A stretch of DNA of 41,232 nt from Faecalimonas sp. Its GTDB lineage: Bacteria; Bacillota; Clostridia; Lachnospirales; Lachnospiraceae. Numbering within the stretch: the stretch's first letter is position 1; the number at the start of each line of letters is the position of its first letter. Below the pieces are notes generated by a model. That model saw only the letters and a list, made by a program, of their open reading frames with translations, did not search any database and was not told where the DNA came from. The stretch lies in NCBI GenBank assembly GCA_029264305.1, contig JARICA010000004.1, positions 1 to 41,232 of the forward strand, written 5' to 3'. Both the position numbers and the translations under genes were made by a program. Shown in pieces: positions 7,820 through 16,779 of this stretch.

Positions 7820-8566
7820 CTATTTTAAACATATTTCCAATATTTCCAATGATTTAAACGTTTTATCTACATAAAACAAAAGATATTCCGACACAATTTT
7901 TTTCAGTTTTTTTAGAACTTGTTCTGACACTGTAAATGTATATAATTTTTCAATAGATGAACTAGCAATATATTGCATGGCATACAGTGTAGATGTATCG
8001 ACTTTCATTGTATTATTCCTTTGTTTTACACATTTTTCACAGAGAAGTCCCCCATCCTTTATACTAAATACAAACGGAATACTTTTATTTCCACATTTTA
8101 CACACTGAAATACTTGTGGTCCTTCTCCATTAATATATATTACCTTCAGTTCATATATGCAACGTATCAATTCATTTGAAATATTTTTCTTAGTCAACGC
8201 TCGAAAAGTTTGATACAATAATTTAAGCATTTCTGTTTCATCATTTTGTTCTCTTGTATAATATTCTGCAAATTCCATAAAATAAAATCCATAATATGTA
8301 GCTTCCATATCATTTTTTAATTCTTGAAAATAATTGGAAATATGAACTTGCATAATATTATACGAATTTCTTCCTTCATATAACGTAAACTCTCCAAAGC
8401 AAAAAGGACTTACAGCACCTCCAAACTGGCTATTTGGTCTTCTTGCCCCTTTTGCAAATGCTGAAATCCTTCCTTTTTCTTTGGTTAGAATTACGACTCT
8501 TTTATCGTACTCCCCTATAGGGGTTACTGACAGCACAATACCTGTCACTATCACTGGCTGCTTCAC
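7820..8566 (-). CDS. recO: DNA repair protein RecO
   Basis: Recombination mediator that, with RecR, loads RecA on SSB-coated single strands in gap repair. It has 248 residues. The N-terminal OB fold is visible from VTGIVLSVTPIGEYDKRVVILT through KGRISAFAKGARR. The helical C-terminal domain carries a zinc ribbon, CVKCGNKS with LCEKC. The start is GTG at 8566, preceded by AGAGGAAT at seven bases. A stop codon lies shortly upstream in frame, so no longer form is possible. It overlaps the end of the yqzL-like gene by 65 bases, which suggests translational coupling. The era-yqzL-recO order matches Bacillus. Confidence 0.94.
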   Translation of the reverse strand: MKQPVIVTGIVLSVTPIGEYDKRVVILTKEKGRISAFAKGARRPNSQFGGAVSPFCFGEFTLYEGRNSYNIMQVHISNYFQELKNDMEATYYGFYFMEFAEYYTREQNDETEMLKLLYQTFRALTKKNISNELIRCIYELKVIYINGEGPQVFQCVKCGNKSIPFVFSIKDGGLLCEKCVKQRNNTMKVDTSTLYAMQYIASSSIEKLYTFTVSEQVLKKLKKIVSEYLLFYVDKTFKSLEILEICLK

Positions 8567-8666
8567 AATTGTATTCCTCTGTCTTTTTCATTCTACTCTT
8601 GCAGTATTCTAAATAATCTTCTATTTTCCCTGTTTTAGAAAATCTATCCCACGCTGTAAGTTCCAT
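8502..8666 (-). CDS. yqzL: YqzL-like small protein
   Basis: A 54-residue frame starting MELTAWDRFSKTGKIEDYLE. It has an ATG and a good GAGGTGA site five bases upstream. The W-x2-F-x2-TG-x-I-x2-YL pattern and the place between era and recO match the small YqzL proteins of Firmicutes, whose function is unknown to me. The last third (from about residue 34) overlaps recO in another frame and looks poorly constrained, so only the first 25-30 residues resemble the family. It fills most of an otherwise empty gap. Confidence 0.68.
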   Translation of the reverse strand: MELTAWDRFSKTGKIEDYLEYCKSRMKKTEEYNCEAASDSDRYCAVSNPYRGVR

Positions 8667-8756
8667 CGAATCACCTCTTCTTCTGTTCCTCTCTTTTTAG
8701 GTTCTCCGATTACTTTTGTTCTATACTAGTAAAAAACTTCCACCGTTTTCAAAATA

Positions 8757-9653
8757 TTATTCATCTTTTGTATATCCAAAGTTTTTAATAAGAAAATCAC
8801 TATCTCTCCAGTCCTTTTTTACCTTTACCCACAATTTCAAATTCACTTGCATCTCTAACATTTTTTCCATTTCATAGCGAGCATTCGTTCCTATTTTCTT
8901 TAACATACTCCCTTGTTTTCCTATAATGATTCCTTTGTGCGAATCTCTTTCACAAATAATCGTTGCTTCAATTTCCACAATTTTTCTTTTGAACTGCATC
9001 TTTTCAATCGAAACAGCAATCCCATGTGGAATTTCTTCATTCAACGCATGTAATGCTTTTTCTCTTATAATTTCTGCAACAATTTGCCTTTGTGGTTGAT
9101 CTGTCACTGTATCTTCATCGTAAAATTGCGGACCATATGGGAGATATTGAAATAAAACGTTCACTAATTCATCTGTATTTTCTCCGCTTTTTGCAGAAAC
9201 TGGGACAATCTCCGAAAAGTCATATAGTTTCTGATAAGCATCAATAAATGTCAAAACTTCTTCTTTCTTAACCATATCTACTTTATTAATCACAAGAATT
9301 ACTGGAGTTTTCACCTTTTTTAACTGTTCTGCAATGTGTTTTTCTCCAGCTCCTATAAACGTAGATGGTTCTACAAGCCAAAGCACAACATCCACCTCAT
9401 TTAATGTACGTTCTGCCACATTTACCATATATTCTCCCAACTTATTCTTGGCTTTGTGGATTCCAGGTGTATCCACAAATACAACCTGTCCTTGTTCTGT
9501 TGTCAACACAGTCTGAATTCTATTTCGTGTTGTCTGTGGTTTATTTGATGTAATTGCAATTTTCTGTCCAATCAAATAATTCATCAACGTCGATTTGCCA
9601 ACATTTGGTCTACCAATTAATGTTACAAAACCTGATTTATAATCTTTTCTCAT
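8757..9653 (-). CDS. era: GTPase Era
   Basis: Essential GTPase that binds the 3' end of 16S rRNA and helps 30S ribosome assembly. It has 298 residues. G1 is GRPNVGKST (14-22), G3 is DTPG in VFVDTPGIHKAKN, G4 is NKVD, and G5 is near VPVSAKSG. The C-terminal KH domain has IIIGKQGSMLKKIG and ends in the family stretch NLKLWVKVKKDWRD. The ATG lies about 20 bases after the M16 peptidase gene, so the two are probably cotranscribed, with yqzL and recO downstream. Confidence 0.97.
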   Translation of the reverse strand: MRKDYKSGFVTLIGRPNVGKSTLMNYLIGQKIAITSNKPQTTRNRIQTVLTTEQGQVVFVDTPGIHKAKNKLGEYMVNVAERTLNEVDVVLWLVEPSTFIGAGEKHIAEQLKKVKTPVILVINKVDMVKKEEVLTFIDAYQKLYDFSEIVPVSAKSGENTDELVNVLFQYLPYGPQFYDEDTVTDQPQRQIVAEIIREKALHALNEEIPHGIAVSIEKMQFKRKIVEIEATIICERDSHKGIIIGKQGSMLKKIGTNARYEMEKMLEMQVNLKLWVKVKKDWRDSDFLIKNFGYTKDE

Positions 9654-9674
9654 GCTTACCTCACTTTTATATAT

Positions 9675-12599
9675 TTAAAATAAATCTTTTATTTCATCAA
9701 ACAATTCTTTGTGTTCCTCAATTTTGTCTTCTCCACCGATAACACATAATTGATTTGCTTTAAGTATTGCCTCAACTATATCAGCAAGTTTTCTAATATC
9801 CTCTTGTGTTGCATCTAATATTTGTTCTCTTTCTTTTTCTATCATTTCTTTCGAGACATGATTCATATAAAGATTTAAGGAACGGTCTCCTTTCGCCACC
9901 GGATTCATCGGTTGATCCATATTACTAATTGTTCCAATAATGTATTTTGTCATATCTCTATTAGATACATCAAAATTACGAAGATATTCTGTTATTCCTT
10001 CATAAATTTCATTTGTCTTTTCTAAGTTTGGATCACGATAAGATACAAAATATCCATCTCCTAGACGATTAAAACTACTCATACATCCGTATGCGCCACC
10101 CTTTACTCTGACATTTTGCCACAAATAGTCGTAACTTAAAATGACTTTCAATATTTGAAGGGCTCCTGTATACTCTTCTCCTTGATCAATAAAGTTCCCT
10201 GCTCTTGCCACATACTGCACTTTAGAAGAAGTCTTAAATCCTTCATTTTTCTTCTCACAATGCAATATACAAGGAACACTCTCTGCACTTTCTTTATACA
10301 AGTCTACTTTTAAATCTGCAATTAGTTGTTCCATATCTGCAAGTCCATCTTCTGCTGCCGTATAACTAATTATCATATTATCAGCTCTAAAAAGCATTCT
10401 GCATAATTTTTGCAAATTCTGAATCAATTCTCCTTTTCTCTCTTCAAAATGTTCACAAATATCATTTATTGTCTTATAAAATGCAATTCCATTTGTAACA
10501 TCTTTAAATTTTGCTAATGGAGATGTATATGACATTGCACGAAGTGCAGAAGTTAAATGGCCTGCCGACTGAAAACGCATCTGCAATCTTGATTTTGTCA
10601 TATCCAAAATTTCTTTTAATCTTTTTTCATCATCTAATTTAGAGTTTACTAATATTTCTTTCATCATAGCAAACGCAATCGGAAGTTTATTGTACAATGC
10701 TTTTGATTTCATTTCAAAAGTAGCTTTGAATTCTTTTTCCTTCGTTTTCGTCACGTTTGGATACATTTCCAGCGAAGTACCTATTCCACCAGTATGAACA
10801 TTAATTTCATTAAATAGTTCTCCGTACGCATAGTTTTTCGTATCAATAATTCCTAAAACAGATTGCAAAATTCCTACATACGGCAACATTTCTACTGGAA
10901 CAGAGGATAAATCAAACAATAAATCTACATAAGCAATTCCATTCGTTTCAATGTTATGATAAACCATCAGTGTATCTTCATAATATTTTTCTTCATTATA
11001 AATTGGTGCAATTTTTCTTGAAATATCTTTTCTTTCAAGAACAGGAATGGTTTTTAGTTCTTCCTCCGTAGACGGTTCTTCCTGATATGCAATCAATTGT
11101 GCTGTTCTTTCTACAAGTCTGTCCACTTCCTCTTTAGAAAGACTTTCTTTGTATGCTTGTAATTTTTCATCTAACTCTTTTTCTAGTCTGGCTGTACGCC
11201 CTTTTTCTGCCTTTACAACTACAACTGAAGCATGTGTATTCTCTAATAAATATTTCTGTATTAGCTTCTCAAAATAATCTGTGTTTACTTGTTGTTTCAA
11301 AAATTCAAATGTTTCAATAGCATCTAAATGAATAAATGGTTTCTCATCATCATATAACCAACTATCAAATATCTGCAATCCATACATTAGTCCTTTTGGG
11401 AAATTGCCGAAATCAGCCTCACGATAACGGAATTCATGATAATTGATTCCCGCTTCAATCGCTTTTTTATCCATCCCTTTTTCCACAATAGTTCTTAATG
11501 TTTCTTCAATAACAGAAATAAACTCTTCTTTTTGCTCAAGATTTGCATTTTTTGCAACAATAGAAAAGACTGGTTGAAAAATCCCATTATCATAGGACCC
11601 CATAATATCTCTTCCAATTCCAGCATCTACAAGTGCTTTCTTAAGTGGTGCACCAGGTGCGGAAAGAAGAGCATAATCTAAAATTTCAAATGCCAAATAT
11701 AAATTAGGATCTAAGCTCGTTCCTATAACCTTATTATACGATAAATACGTATTATTTTCTTCCGATTCATTACTTGAAATAGAGTAAGCAATTTCTACTT
11801 CTTTTCTCTCTGTAAATGGTTCCTGTTTTTTGATTTCAGAATCAATCTCTATTGCATTAAATTGACTTAAGTATTCCTTATCAAGCCACTCTAATTTTTC
11901 TTCCATATTCATGTTTCCGTACAAATAAATATAACTATTAGATGGATGATAATATTTTCTATGAAAATCTAAAAATTGTTCATATGTCAATTGTGGAATT
12001 ACTTCCGGATCCCCTCCAGATTCATTTTTATAAGAAGTATCTGGAAATAATGAATTCAACACAACTCTATCTAAAACTCCTTCTGGAGAAGAAAAAGCCC
12101 CTTTCATTTCATTATATACAACACCATTATACTCCAACTTTGCGTCAGCATTATCTAGCTTATAACTCCAGCCTTCCTGACGAAAAATTTCATCATGCTC
12201 ATAGATATTTGGATAAAACACTGCGTCCATATATACATGCATTAAGTTCTGAAAATCTTTATCATTACAACTTGCAATCGGATACACCGTCTTATCAGGA
12301 TATGTCATTGCATTAAGAAACGTATTTAAAGATCCTTTTACCAATTCAACAAACGGATCTTTTGATGGAAATTTTCTAGAACCACACAAAACGGAATGTT
12401 CCAAAATATGTGGCAACCCTGTACTATCTTTGGGTGGAGTGCGAAATCCGATAGAAAACACCTTATTTTCATCATTATTTGAAAGAAGAACAACTTTTGC
12501 TCCACTTTTTTTATGTTTCAATATATATCCATCAGATTTCAACTCTTTTAAGTAATGTTCTTGTAGCAATTCGTATTCTGCTAATTCATTTAACTTCAT
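9675..12599 (-). CDS. M16C insulinase-family peptidase (presequence protease type)
   Basis: Zinc metallopeptidase of 974 residues, the length of the M16C group (PreP, falcilysin-like), in which two homologous halves enclose a chamber that degrades peptides. The inverted zinc motif HILEH is at 64-68. The third ligand is Glu164 in YNEMKG. The substrate-binding stretch KGSLNTFLNAMTYPDKTVYP follows the motif. There is no signal peptide, so it is probably cytosolic and clears peptides. The C-terminal half has KGGAYGCMSSF and SYRDPN. The ATG follows TAGGAGAG. It leads the era-yqzL-recO cluster. Confidence 0.94.
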   Translation of the reverse strand: MKLNELAEYELLQEHYLKELKSDGYILKHKKSGAKVVLLSNNDENKVFSIGFRTPPKDSTGLPHILEHSVLCGSRKFPSKDPFVELVKGSLNTFLNAMTYPDKTVYPIASCNDKDFQNLMHVYMDAVFYPNIYEHDEIFRQEGWSYKLDNADAKLEYNGVVYNEMKGAFSSPEGVLDRVVLNSLFPDTSYKNESGGDPEVIPQLTYEQFLDFHRKYYHPSNSYIYLYGNMNMEEKLEWLDKEYLSQFNAIEIDSEIKKQEPFTERKEVEIAYSISSNESEENNTYLSYNKVIGTSLDPNLYLAFEILDYALLSAPGAPLKKALVDAGIGRDIMGSYDNGIFQPVFSIVAKNANLEQKEEFISVIEETLRTIVEKGMDKKAIEAGINYHEFRYREADFGNFPKGLMYGLQIFDSWLYDDEKPFIHLDAIETFEFLKQQVNTDYFEKLIQKYLLENTHASVVVVKAEKGRTARLEKELDEKLQAYKESLSKEEVDRLVERTAQLIAYQEEPSTEEELKTIPVLERKDISRKIAPIYNEEKYYEDTLMVYHNIETNGIAYVDLLFDLSSVPVEMLPYVGILQSVLGIIDTKNYAYGELFNEINVHTGGIGTSLEMYPNVTKTKEKEFKATFEMKSKALYNKLPIAFAMMKEILVNSKLDDEKRLKEILDMTKSRLQMRFQSAGHLTSALRAMSYTSPLAKFKDVTNGIAFYKTINDICEHFEERKGELIQNLQKLCRMLFRADNMIISYTAAEDGLADMEQLIADLKVDLYKESAESVPCILHCEKKNEGFKTSSKVQYVARAGNFIDQGEEYTGALQILKVILSYDYLWQNVRVKGGAYGCMSSFNRLGDGYFVSYRDPNLEKTNEIYEGITEYLRNFDVSNRDMTKYIIGTISNMDQPMNPVAKGDRSLNLYMNHVSKEMIEKEREQILDATQEDIRKLADIVEAILKANQLCVIGGEDKIEEHKELFDEIKDLF

Positions 12600-12656
12600 A
12601 TATCTGTACTCTCCTATTTTATTTTCATTCTATTTATATTTTTGACAATTTAATTT

Positions 12657-12662
12657 ATTATA
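12657..12662 (-). promoter_or_regulatory. Extended -10 before the M16C gene
   Basis: On the minus strand TGTTATAAT combines a perfect TATAAT with an upstream TGn. The -35 at the expected spacing is weak and T-rich. The rest of the gap up to the pepP terminator shows no other signal I can support. Confidence 0.5.
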
Positions 12663-12774
12663 ACATCTTTTATACAAAAAAAGAAGTTTCTCACAATAGT
12701 TTTATCTCTTATGATTACGCAAAATCACATCCTATCTAACTTATAATTAGACCTTTCATAACTAAAATGCAAAT

Positions 12775-12810
12775 AAAAAAGTGGAAATCCAACTAGAATT
12801 TCCACTTTTT
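12775..12810 (-). terminator. Intrinsic terminator of pepP
   Basis: On the minus strand an AAGTGGAAAT/ATTTCCACTT stem (12779-12788 with 12798-12807) is followed by six T. The plus strand also has a T-run after the stem, so it can work in both directions. It lies directly after the aminopeptidase stop codon. Confidence 0.9.
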
Positions 12811-12818
12811 CTTCTTTA

Positions 12819-14606
12819 TTAAATTTCTCTTGTATATTTTTTCAACCACTCTGTTTCTTCTTCATTTAAGAATGGAGAAATTTTTTCAAATACTTGTTTA
12901 TGATAATCATTTAGCATTTTCTTATCTTCTTCTGACATGATTTCTGGATTAATCGCATCTAAATCAATTGGTACAAATGTTATCGTCTCAAAATACATGA
13001 ACTGACCATATTCATTTGCTTCTCCTTTACGGACAATCAATTCATTTTCTGTACGAATTCCATGAGAACCCGCAATATAAATTCCTGGTTCATCTGTAAC
13101 AACCATTCCTTCTTCAAATGGTGTTGTTTCACTTGGTCTATATTGCCATCTAATTCCAGAAGGACCTTCATGAATATTTAATAAATATCCTACACCATGT
13201 CCTGTTCCATGGTTAAAATTCAAATTCATATCCCAGAAAGGTTTTCTTGCAAGAATATCTAAGTTTACTCCCATTGCTCCATACATAAATTTTGCATTTG
13301 CAAGATTTAACATACTTTTTGCAACTGTTGTAAAATGCACTTTTTCAATATCACTCACTTCACCTAACGCAAATGTTCTTGTAATATCAGTAGAACCTTC
13401 ATAATAATTTCCGCCTGTATCTGTTAAGAATAAAGCTCCTTCTTTTAATTCCACATCTGTTTCTGGTGTAGAAGTGTAATGTACAATAGCAGCGTGTTCT
13501 CCATAACCACAGATTGGCTCAAAACTTGGCCATAAAAATCCTTCCTGTTCCGCACGGAATTGTTCCAATTTCTCAGATGCACTCATCTCAGTAATTGTCA
13601 TTTTACCAACATTTTCCTTTACCCATTTCATAAATTTTGTCATTGCCACGCCATCTTTAATATGAGCATTTCTTATATTGGAAAGTTCCACGTCATTTTT
13701 CATTGCCTTCATTAATACGGTTGGATTCTGTTTTTCTACTGTATGAACATTTTCCCCAATATTGTAATAAAGAGCATAATTTAATCTATCTGGATCAATA
13801 AGCAATGTATCTTCAGAACCATATGCTTTCATTGCTTCATAAACATCATTATATGGATGAAGAACAACATTTACTTTATCAAAGTTTGCTCTAATTTCAT
13901 CATTTAACTTTGTTTCGTCTACATATAAATCAACTTGATCCATTGTAATGATAAGGTAACTTAATAATAATGGAGAATAAGCAACATCATTTCCTCTAAC
14001 ATTCAATGTCCACGCAACATCATCTAAGGAAGTAATAACATGAACATTCGCTCCTACTTCTTCCATCACTTTTCTAATACGTGCTAATTTAGATTCAGTA
14101 CTTTCTCCAACAAGTTTTTCGTCTAATGCAAATGCTTTTTCTGTAGACAATGCTGGACGATCTTCCCATACTTCATCAACTAAATCATAAACATAATTGA
14201 TGCTTCCGCCTTTTGTTGATGCTGCTTTTGCGTATTCCTTTCCTTCATCAACCGCAACAAGACGCCCATCAAAACCTAATGTACCATTTTCTTCTAATTT
14301 ATTTGCTATAAATTCAAGAACTGTAGGAACACCTGGATTCCCCATACGATAAAGTTCTACGCCCGAACCTTCTAACTGTTGTTCTGCCTGAAGAAAATAT
14401 CTTCCATCTGTCCAAAGACCTGCTTCTGTTCTAGTAATTACTGCTGTACCTGCAGAACCTGTAAATCCAGTGATAAATTCTCTCGCCTTGAAATGTTCTC
14501 CAACATATTCACTCTGGTGATTATCCGCTGATGGAACAATATACATATCAATATTTTTTTCTTCCATCAACGAGCGTAATTTTGCGATTCTTTCTGTAAC
14601 TTTCAT
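12819..14606 (-). CDS. Xaa-Pro aminopeptidase P (M24B)
   Basis: Dimetal aminopeptidase removing N-terminal residues that precede proline. It has 595 residues and the three-domain build of the long aminopeptidase P type: two creatinase-like N-terminal domains, then a pita-bread catalytic domain from about 310. The five expected ligands are all present: Asp396 and Asp407 (LTDTGGNYYEGSTDITRTF), His470 (GTGHGVGYLLNIHEGP), Glu506 (VVTDEPGIY) and Glu520 (HGIRTENELIV). It has no signal sequence and is cytosolic. The ATG follows AAGGAGGGTG. It is a single-gene unit with its own promoter and terminator. Confidence 0.95.
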   Translation of the reverse strand: MKVTERIAKLRSLMEEKNIDMYIVPSADNHQSEYVGEHFKAREFITGFTGSAGTAVITRTEAGLWTDGRYFLQAEQQLEGSGVELYRMGNPGVPTVLEFIANKLEENGTLGFDGRLVAVDEGKEYAKAASTKGGSINYVYDLVDEVWEDRPALSTEKAFALDEKLVGESTESKLARIRKVMEEVGANVHVITSLDDVAWTLNVRGNDVAYSPLLLSYLIITMDQVDLYVDETKLNDEIRANFDKVNVVLHPYNDVYEAMKAYGSEDTLLIDPDRLNYALYYNIGENVHTVEKQNPTVLMKAMKNDVELSNIRNAHIKDGVAMTKFMKWVKENVGKMTITEMSASEKLEQFRAEQEGFLWPSFEPICGYGEHAAIVHYTSTPETDVELKEGALFLTDTGGNYYEGSTDITRTFALGEVSDIEKVHFTTVAKSMLNLANAKFMYGAMGVNLDILARKPFWDMNLNFNHGTGHGVGYLLNIHEGPSGIRWQYRPSETTPFEEGMVVTDEPGIYIAGSHGIRTENELIVRKGEANEYGQFMYFETITFVPIDLDAINPEIMSEEDKKMLNDYHKQVFEKISPFLNEEETEWLKKYTREI

Positions 14607-14667
14607 GTCACACCCTCCTTATTTTAAGGACAGTTTTAACTATCCTTGCCATTTTGACTATAGATAC

Positions 14668-14697
14668 ATAATACCACATTTTTTTCCTTATCTGCAA
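14668..14697 (-). promoter_or_regulatory. Probable pepP promoter with inverted repeat in leader
   Basis: On the minus strand TGGTATTAT (extended -10, hexamer 14668-14673) lies 18 bases after a weak -35, TTGCAG (14692-14697). Between it and the start codon an imperfect inverted repeat, AAGGA-AGTT with AACT-TCCTT (14626-14647), sits just before the ribosome site. Confidence 0.5.
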
Positions 14698-14717
14698 TAT
14701 ATTTTAGTTTATCAACA

Positions 14718-16325
14718 CTACTCACTTTTGATGCTTTTTTTAATTACAAACAATACTGTTAACATTAGCACAATACCAAATGGTAAGGAAATCCATGCTG
14801 ATTGCGTAAATCCAGCAACAATGTATGTTATAAAAGTAACTACAGCTGCAGTTATTGCATATGGCAACTGTGTAGAAACATGATTAACATGATTACTTTG
14901 TGAACCTGCTGATGCCATAATCGTAGTATCTGAAATAGGTGAACAATGATCTCCACAAACAGCACCGGCCATACATGCTGAAATAGCAATGATCATAAGC
15001 GTTGGTTTGTTTGCAAACGCTTCCACAACAATTGGAATCAAAATACCAAATGTTCCCCATGAAGTACCTGTGGCAAAAGCTAATAAGCAACCAATTAAGA
15101 AAATAATAGCAGGTAAGAAATTCATTAAACTTCCTGTTGAATTTTTCACCAAACCTTCTACATATGTAGCTGCACCTAAGCTATCTGTCATAGCTTTTAA
15201 AGTCCATGCAAATGTTAAAATCATAATTGCTGGAACCATTGCTTTGAAACCTTCTGGAATGCATGACATACAATCTGAAAAACTTAATACTCTTCGAATT
15301 GCATATAAAGCAATTGTAATAACCAAACCAAAGAAACTTCCTAGAACAAGACCTACCGAAGCATTACTATTTGAAAATGCTGTAACGAAATCTGTTCCTT
15401 CAAAAAATCCACCTGTATAAATCATACCAATTACACAGCACACAATAAGGGATAAAATAGGAATTACTAAATCAATTACTTTTCCATTGTGATTCACTAC
15501 CTCTGTTGATGCATTTTCATATGGTCGGTCAGGAGTTGTATAAATATCCCCTTTTTTTGCGTTATCTTCATGAATCTTCATTGGACCATAATCTACTTTC
15601 ATCGTCACAATCGCAATCATCATAACAATCGTAAGTAAAGCATAGAAGTTGTACGGAATTGCTTTAATGAAAATAGAAAAACCATCTTCTCCCTTTACAA
15701 AACCAGTAACAGCTGCAGCCCATGAAGAAATTGGTGCAATAATACAAATCGGCGCTGCTGTTGAATCAATTAAATACGCTAACTTTGCGCGAGATACATT
15801 ATGTTTGTCTGTCACGGGACGCATAACACTACCTACTGTTAAGCAATTAAAATAGTCATCAATAAAAATCAATACCCCTAGAACAATTGTAGCTAATTGA
15901 ACCCCAACTCTTGTTTTAATATGTTCTCCTGCCCAACGCCCAAACGCAGCCGAACCTCCGGCTCTATTCATTAGAGACACCATCGCTCCTAAAATCACAA
16001 GAAAAACTAGAATTCCAACGTTATTCTTATCCGAAAGTACACTAATCATTCCACCTTGAAAAATATGTGTAACTGTTCCCTCAAAAGAAAAACCTGAATA
16101 AAATAATGCACCTACTAAAATCCCAACAAAAAGCGAACTATACACCTCTTTTGTAATTAATGCTAAAGCTATCGCTACAACTGGTGGCACCAATGCCCAA
16201 AAGGTTGCATATAACTCTGGTTTCGGAGGCTCCTCCGCTGCAAATACTGTCATTGAACACACAAGTACACATAACAAAGTCATACTTATAATTGCTGGTA
16301 CTCTTTTTCTTAATCTTTCTCTCAT
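14718..16325 (-). CDS. lysW: NhaC-family transporter, probable lysine transporter (LysW type)
   Basis: Polytopic membrane protein of the NhaC Na+/H+ antiporter superfamily with about a dozen hydrophobic segments. Signature stretches are FIDDYFNCLTVGSVMRP, STAAPICIIAPISSWAA, and ATGTSWGTFGILIPI with GDHCSPISDTTIMAS near the end. The gene lies behind a lysine riboswitch, and NhaC-like genes in L-box regulons have been assigned as lysine importers (LysW). That specificity is inferred from regulation, not from residues. I chose the ATG at 16325 because GAGAGG lies seven bases upstream. A GTG at 16379 lacks a site and sits beside the terminator. The N-terminus (CVLVCSMTVFAAEE) resembles a signal peptide before the first transport helix, which is unusual. 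Confidence 0.88.
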   Translation of the reverse strand: MRERLRKRVPAIISMTLLCVLVCSMTVFAAEEPPKPELYATFWALVPPVVAIALALITKEVYSSLFVGILVGALFYSGFSFEGTVTHIFQGGMISVLSDKNNVGILVFLVILGAMVSLMNRAGGSAAFGRWAGEHIKTRVGVQLATIVLGVLIFIDDYFNCLTVGSVMRPVTDKHNVSRAKLAYLIDSTAAPICIIAPISSWAAAVTGFVKGEDGFSIFIKAIPYNFYALLTIVMMIAIVTMKVDYGPMKIHEDNAKKGDIYTTPDRPYENASTEVVNHNGKVIDLVIPILSLIVCCVIGMIYTGGFFEGTDFVTAFSNSNASVGLVLGSFFGLVITIALYAIRRVLSFSDCMSCIPEGFKAMVPAIMILTFAWTLKAMTDSLGAATYVEGLVKNSTGSLMNFLPAIIFLIGCLLAFATGTSWGTFGILIPIVVEAFANKPTLMIIAISACMAGAVCGDHCSPISDTTIMASAGSQSNHVNHVSTQLPYAITAAVVTFITYIVAGFTQSAWISLPFGIVLMLTVLFVIKKSIKSE

Positions 16326-16390
16326 CATAAACCCTCTCTTCATTCTTTTTCTTTTGAATGACTGAAACAAACCGATCACTTCTTAGAATG

Positions 16391-16428
16391 AAAAAAACCA
16401 TAGACTTCTTAAAGGAACGTCTATGGTT
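16391..16428 (-). terminator. Riboswitch terminator
   Basis: On the minus strand the AACCATAGAC/GTCTATGGTT stem (16419-16428 with 16396-16405) is followed by seven T. It lies between the lysine aptamer and the transporter start. It is the expression platform: with lysine bound, transcription should stop here. Confidence 0.92.
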
Positions 16429-16472
16429 ATGTATACAATGAGATTATACAACAATTATATATATTCTAATCT

Positions 16473-16636
16473 ATGATAGCGCTCCACAATTCTGTGACAG
16501 TACGTTGTATCTTATACAACGTCCCAGAATAAATCCTTGGACAAAGAATTTATCCTTCGGCATCTTTCCCTTTCTTGTTTAGAAGTCTGTCCTACTATAA
16601 CTAAACCGTACTCTTTAAAAATGCACCTCTATCTTT
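16473..16636 (-). promoter_or_regulatory. Lysine riboswitch (L-box) aptamer
   Basis: The minus-strand leader carries the conserved L-box blocks in order: GATAGAGGTGC at the 5' end, AAGAGTA, GGGAAAGATGCCGAAGG, CTGGG, ACTGTCACAG, then GTGGAGCGCTATC. P1 forms between GATAG (16629-16633) and CTATC (16475-16479). The DNA repeat TTGTATAAGATACAA forms one helical arm. It should bind lysine and switch off the NhaC-family gene through the terminator downstream. Confidence 0.94.
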
Positions 16637-16656
16637 CAGTTATTCAATTGTTTTAT

Positions 16657-16685
16657 ATTCTAACATACTTTCTGTGAATTGTAAA
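16657..16685 (-). promoter_or_regulatory. Promoter of the lysine-riboswitch transcript
   Basis: TTTACA (16680-16685), a 17-base spacer and TAGAAT (16657-16662) on the minus strand place the RNA start just ahead of the aptamer. Confidence 0.7.
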
Positions 16686-16713
16686 ATGTTTTTTATTTTT
16701 TCACAAATTTCAT

Positions 16714-16768
16714 GAAAAGAAGCTGCCGCCTCACAATTTATTAAATCGTGAAACGACAGCCCCTTTTC
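16714..16768 (-). terminator. Terminator of the pyruvate:ferredoxin oxidoreductase gene
   Basis: On the minus strand GAAAAGGGGCTGTCG and CGGCAGCTTCTTTTC form the outer arms of a long imperfect hairpin. Inner CAC/GTG and ATTTA/TAAAT pairings add to it, and the end is T-rich. It begins 11 bases after the gene's stop codon. Confidence 0.75.
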
Positions 16769-16779
16769 ATTAATTGTTT

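Noticed and set aside
16326-16379. Longer start (GTG at 16379) for the NhaC-family transporter
   Set aside because: It has no ribosome site and sits just after the riboswitch terminator. The ATG at 16325 has GAGAGG at seven bases.
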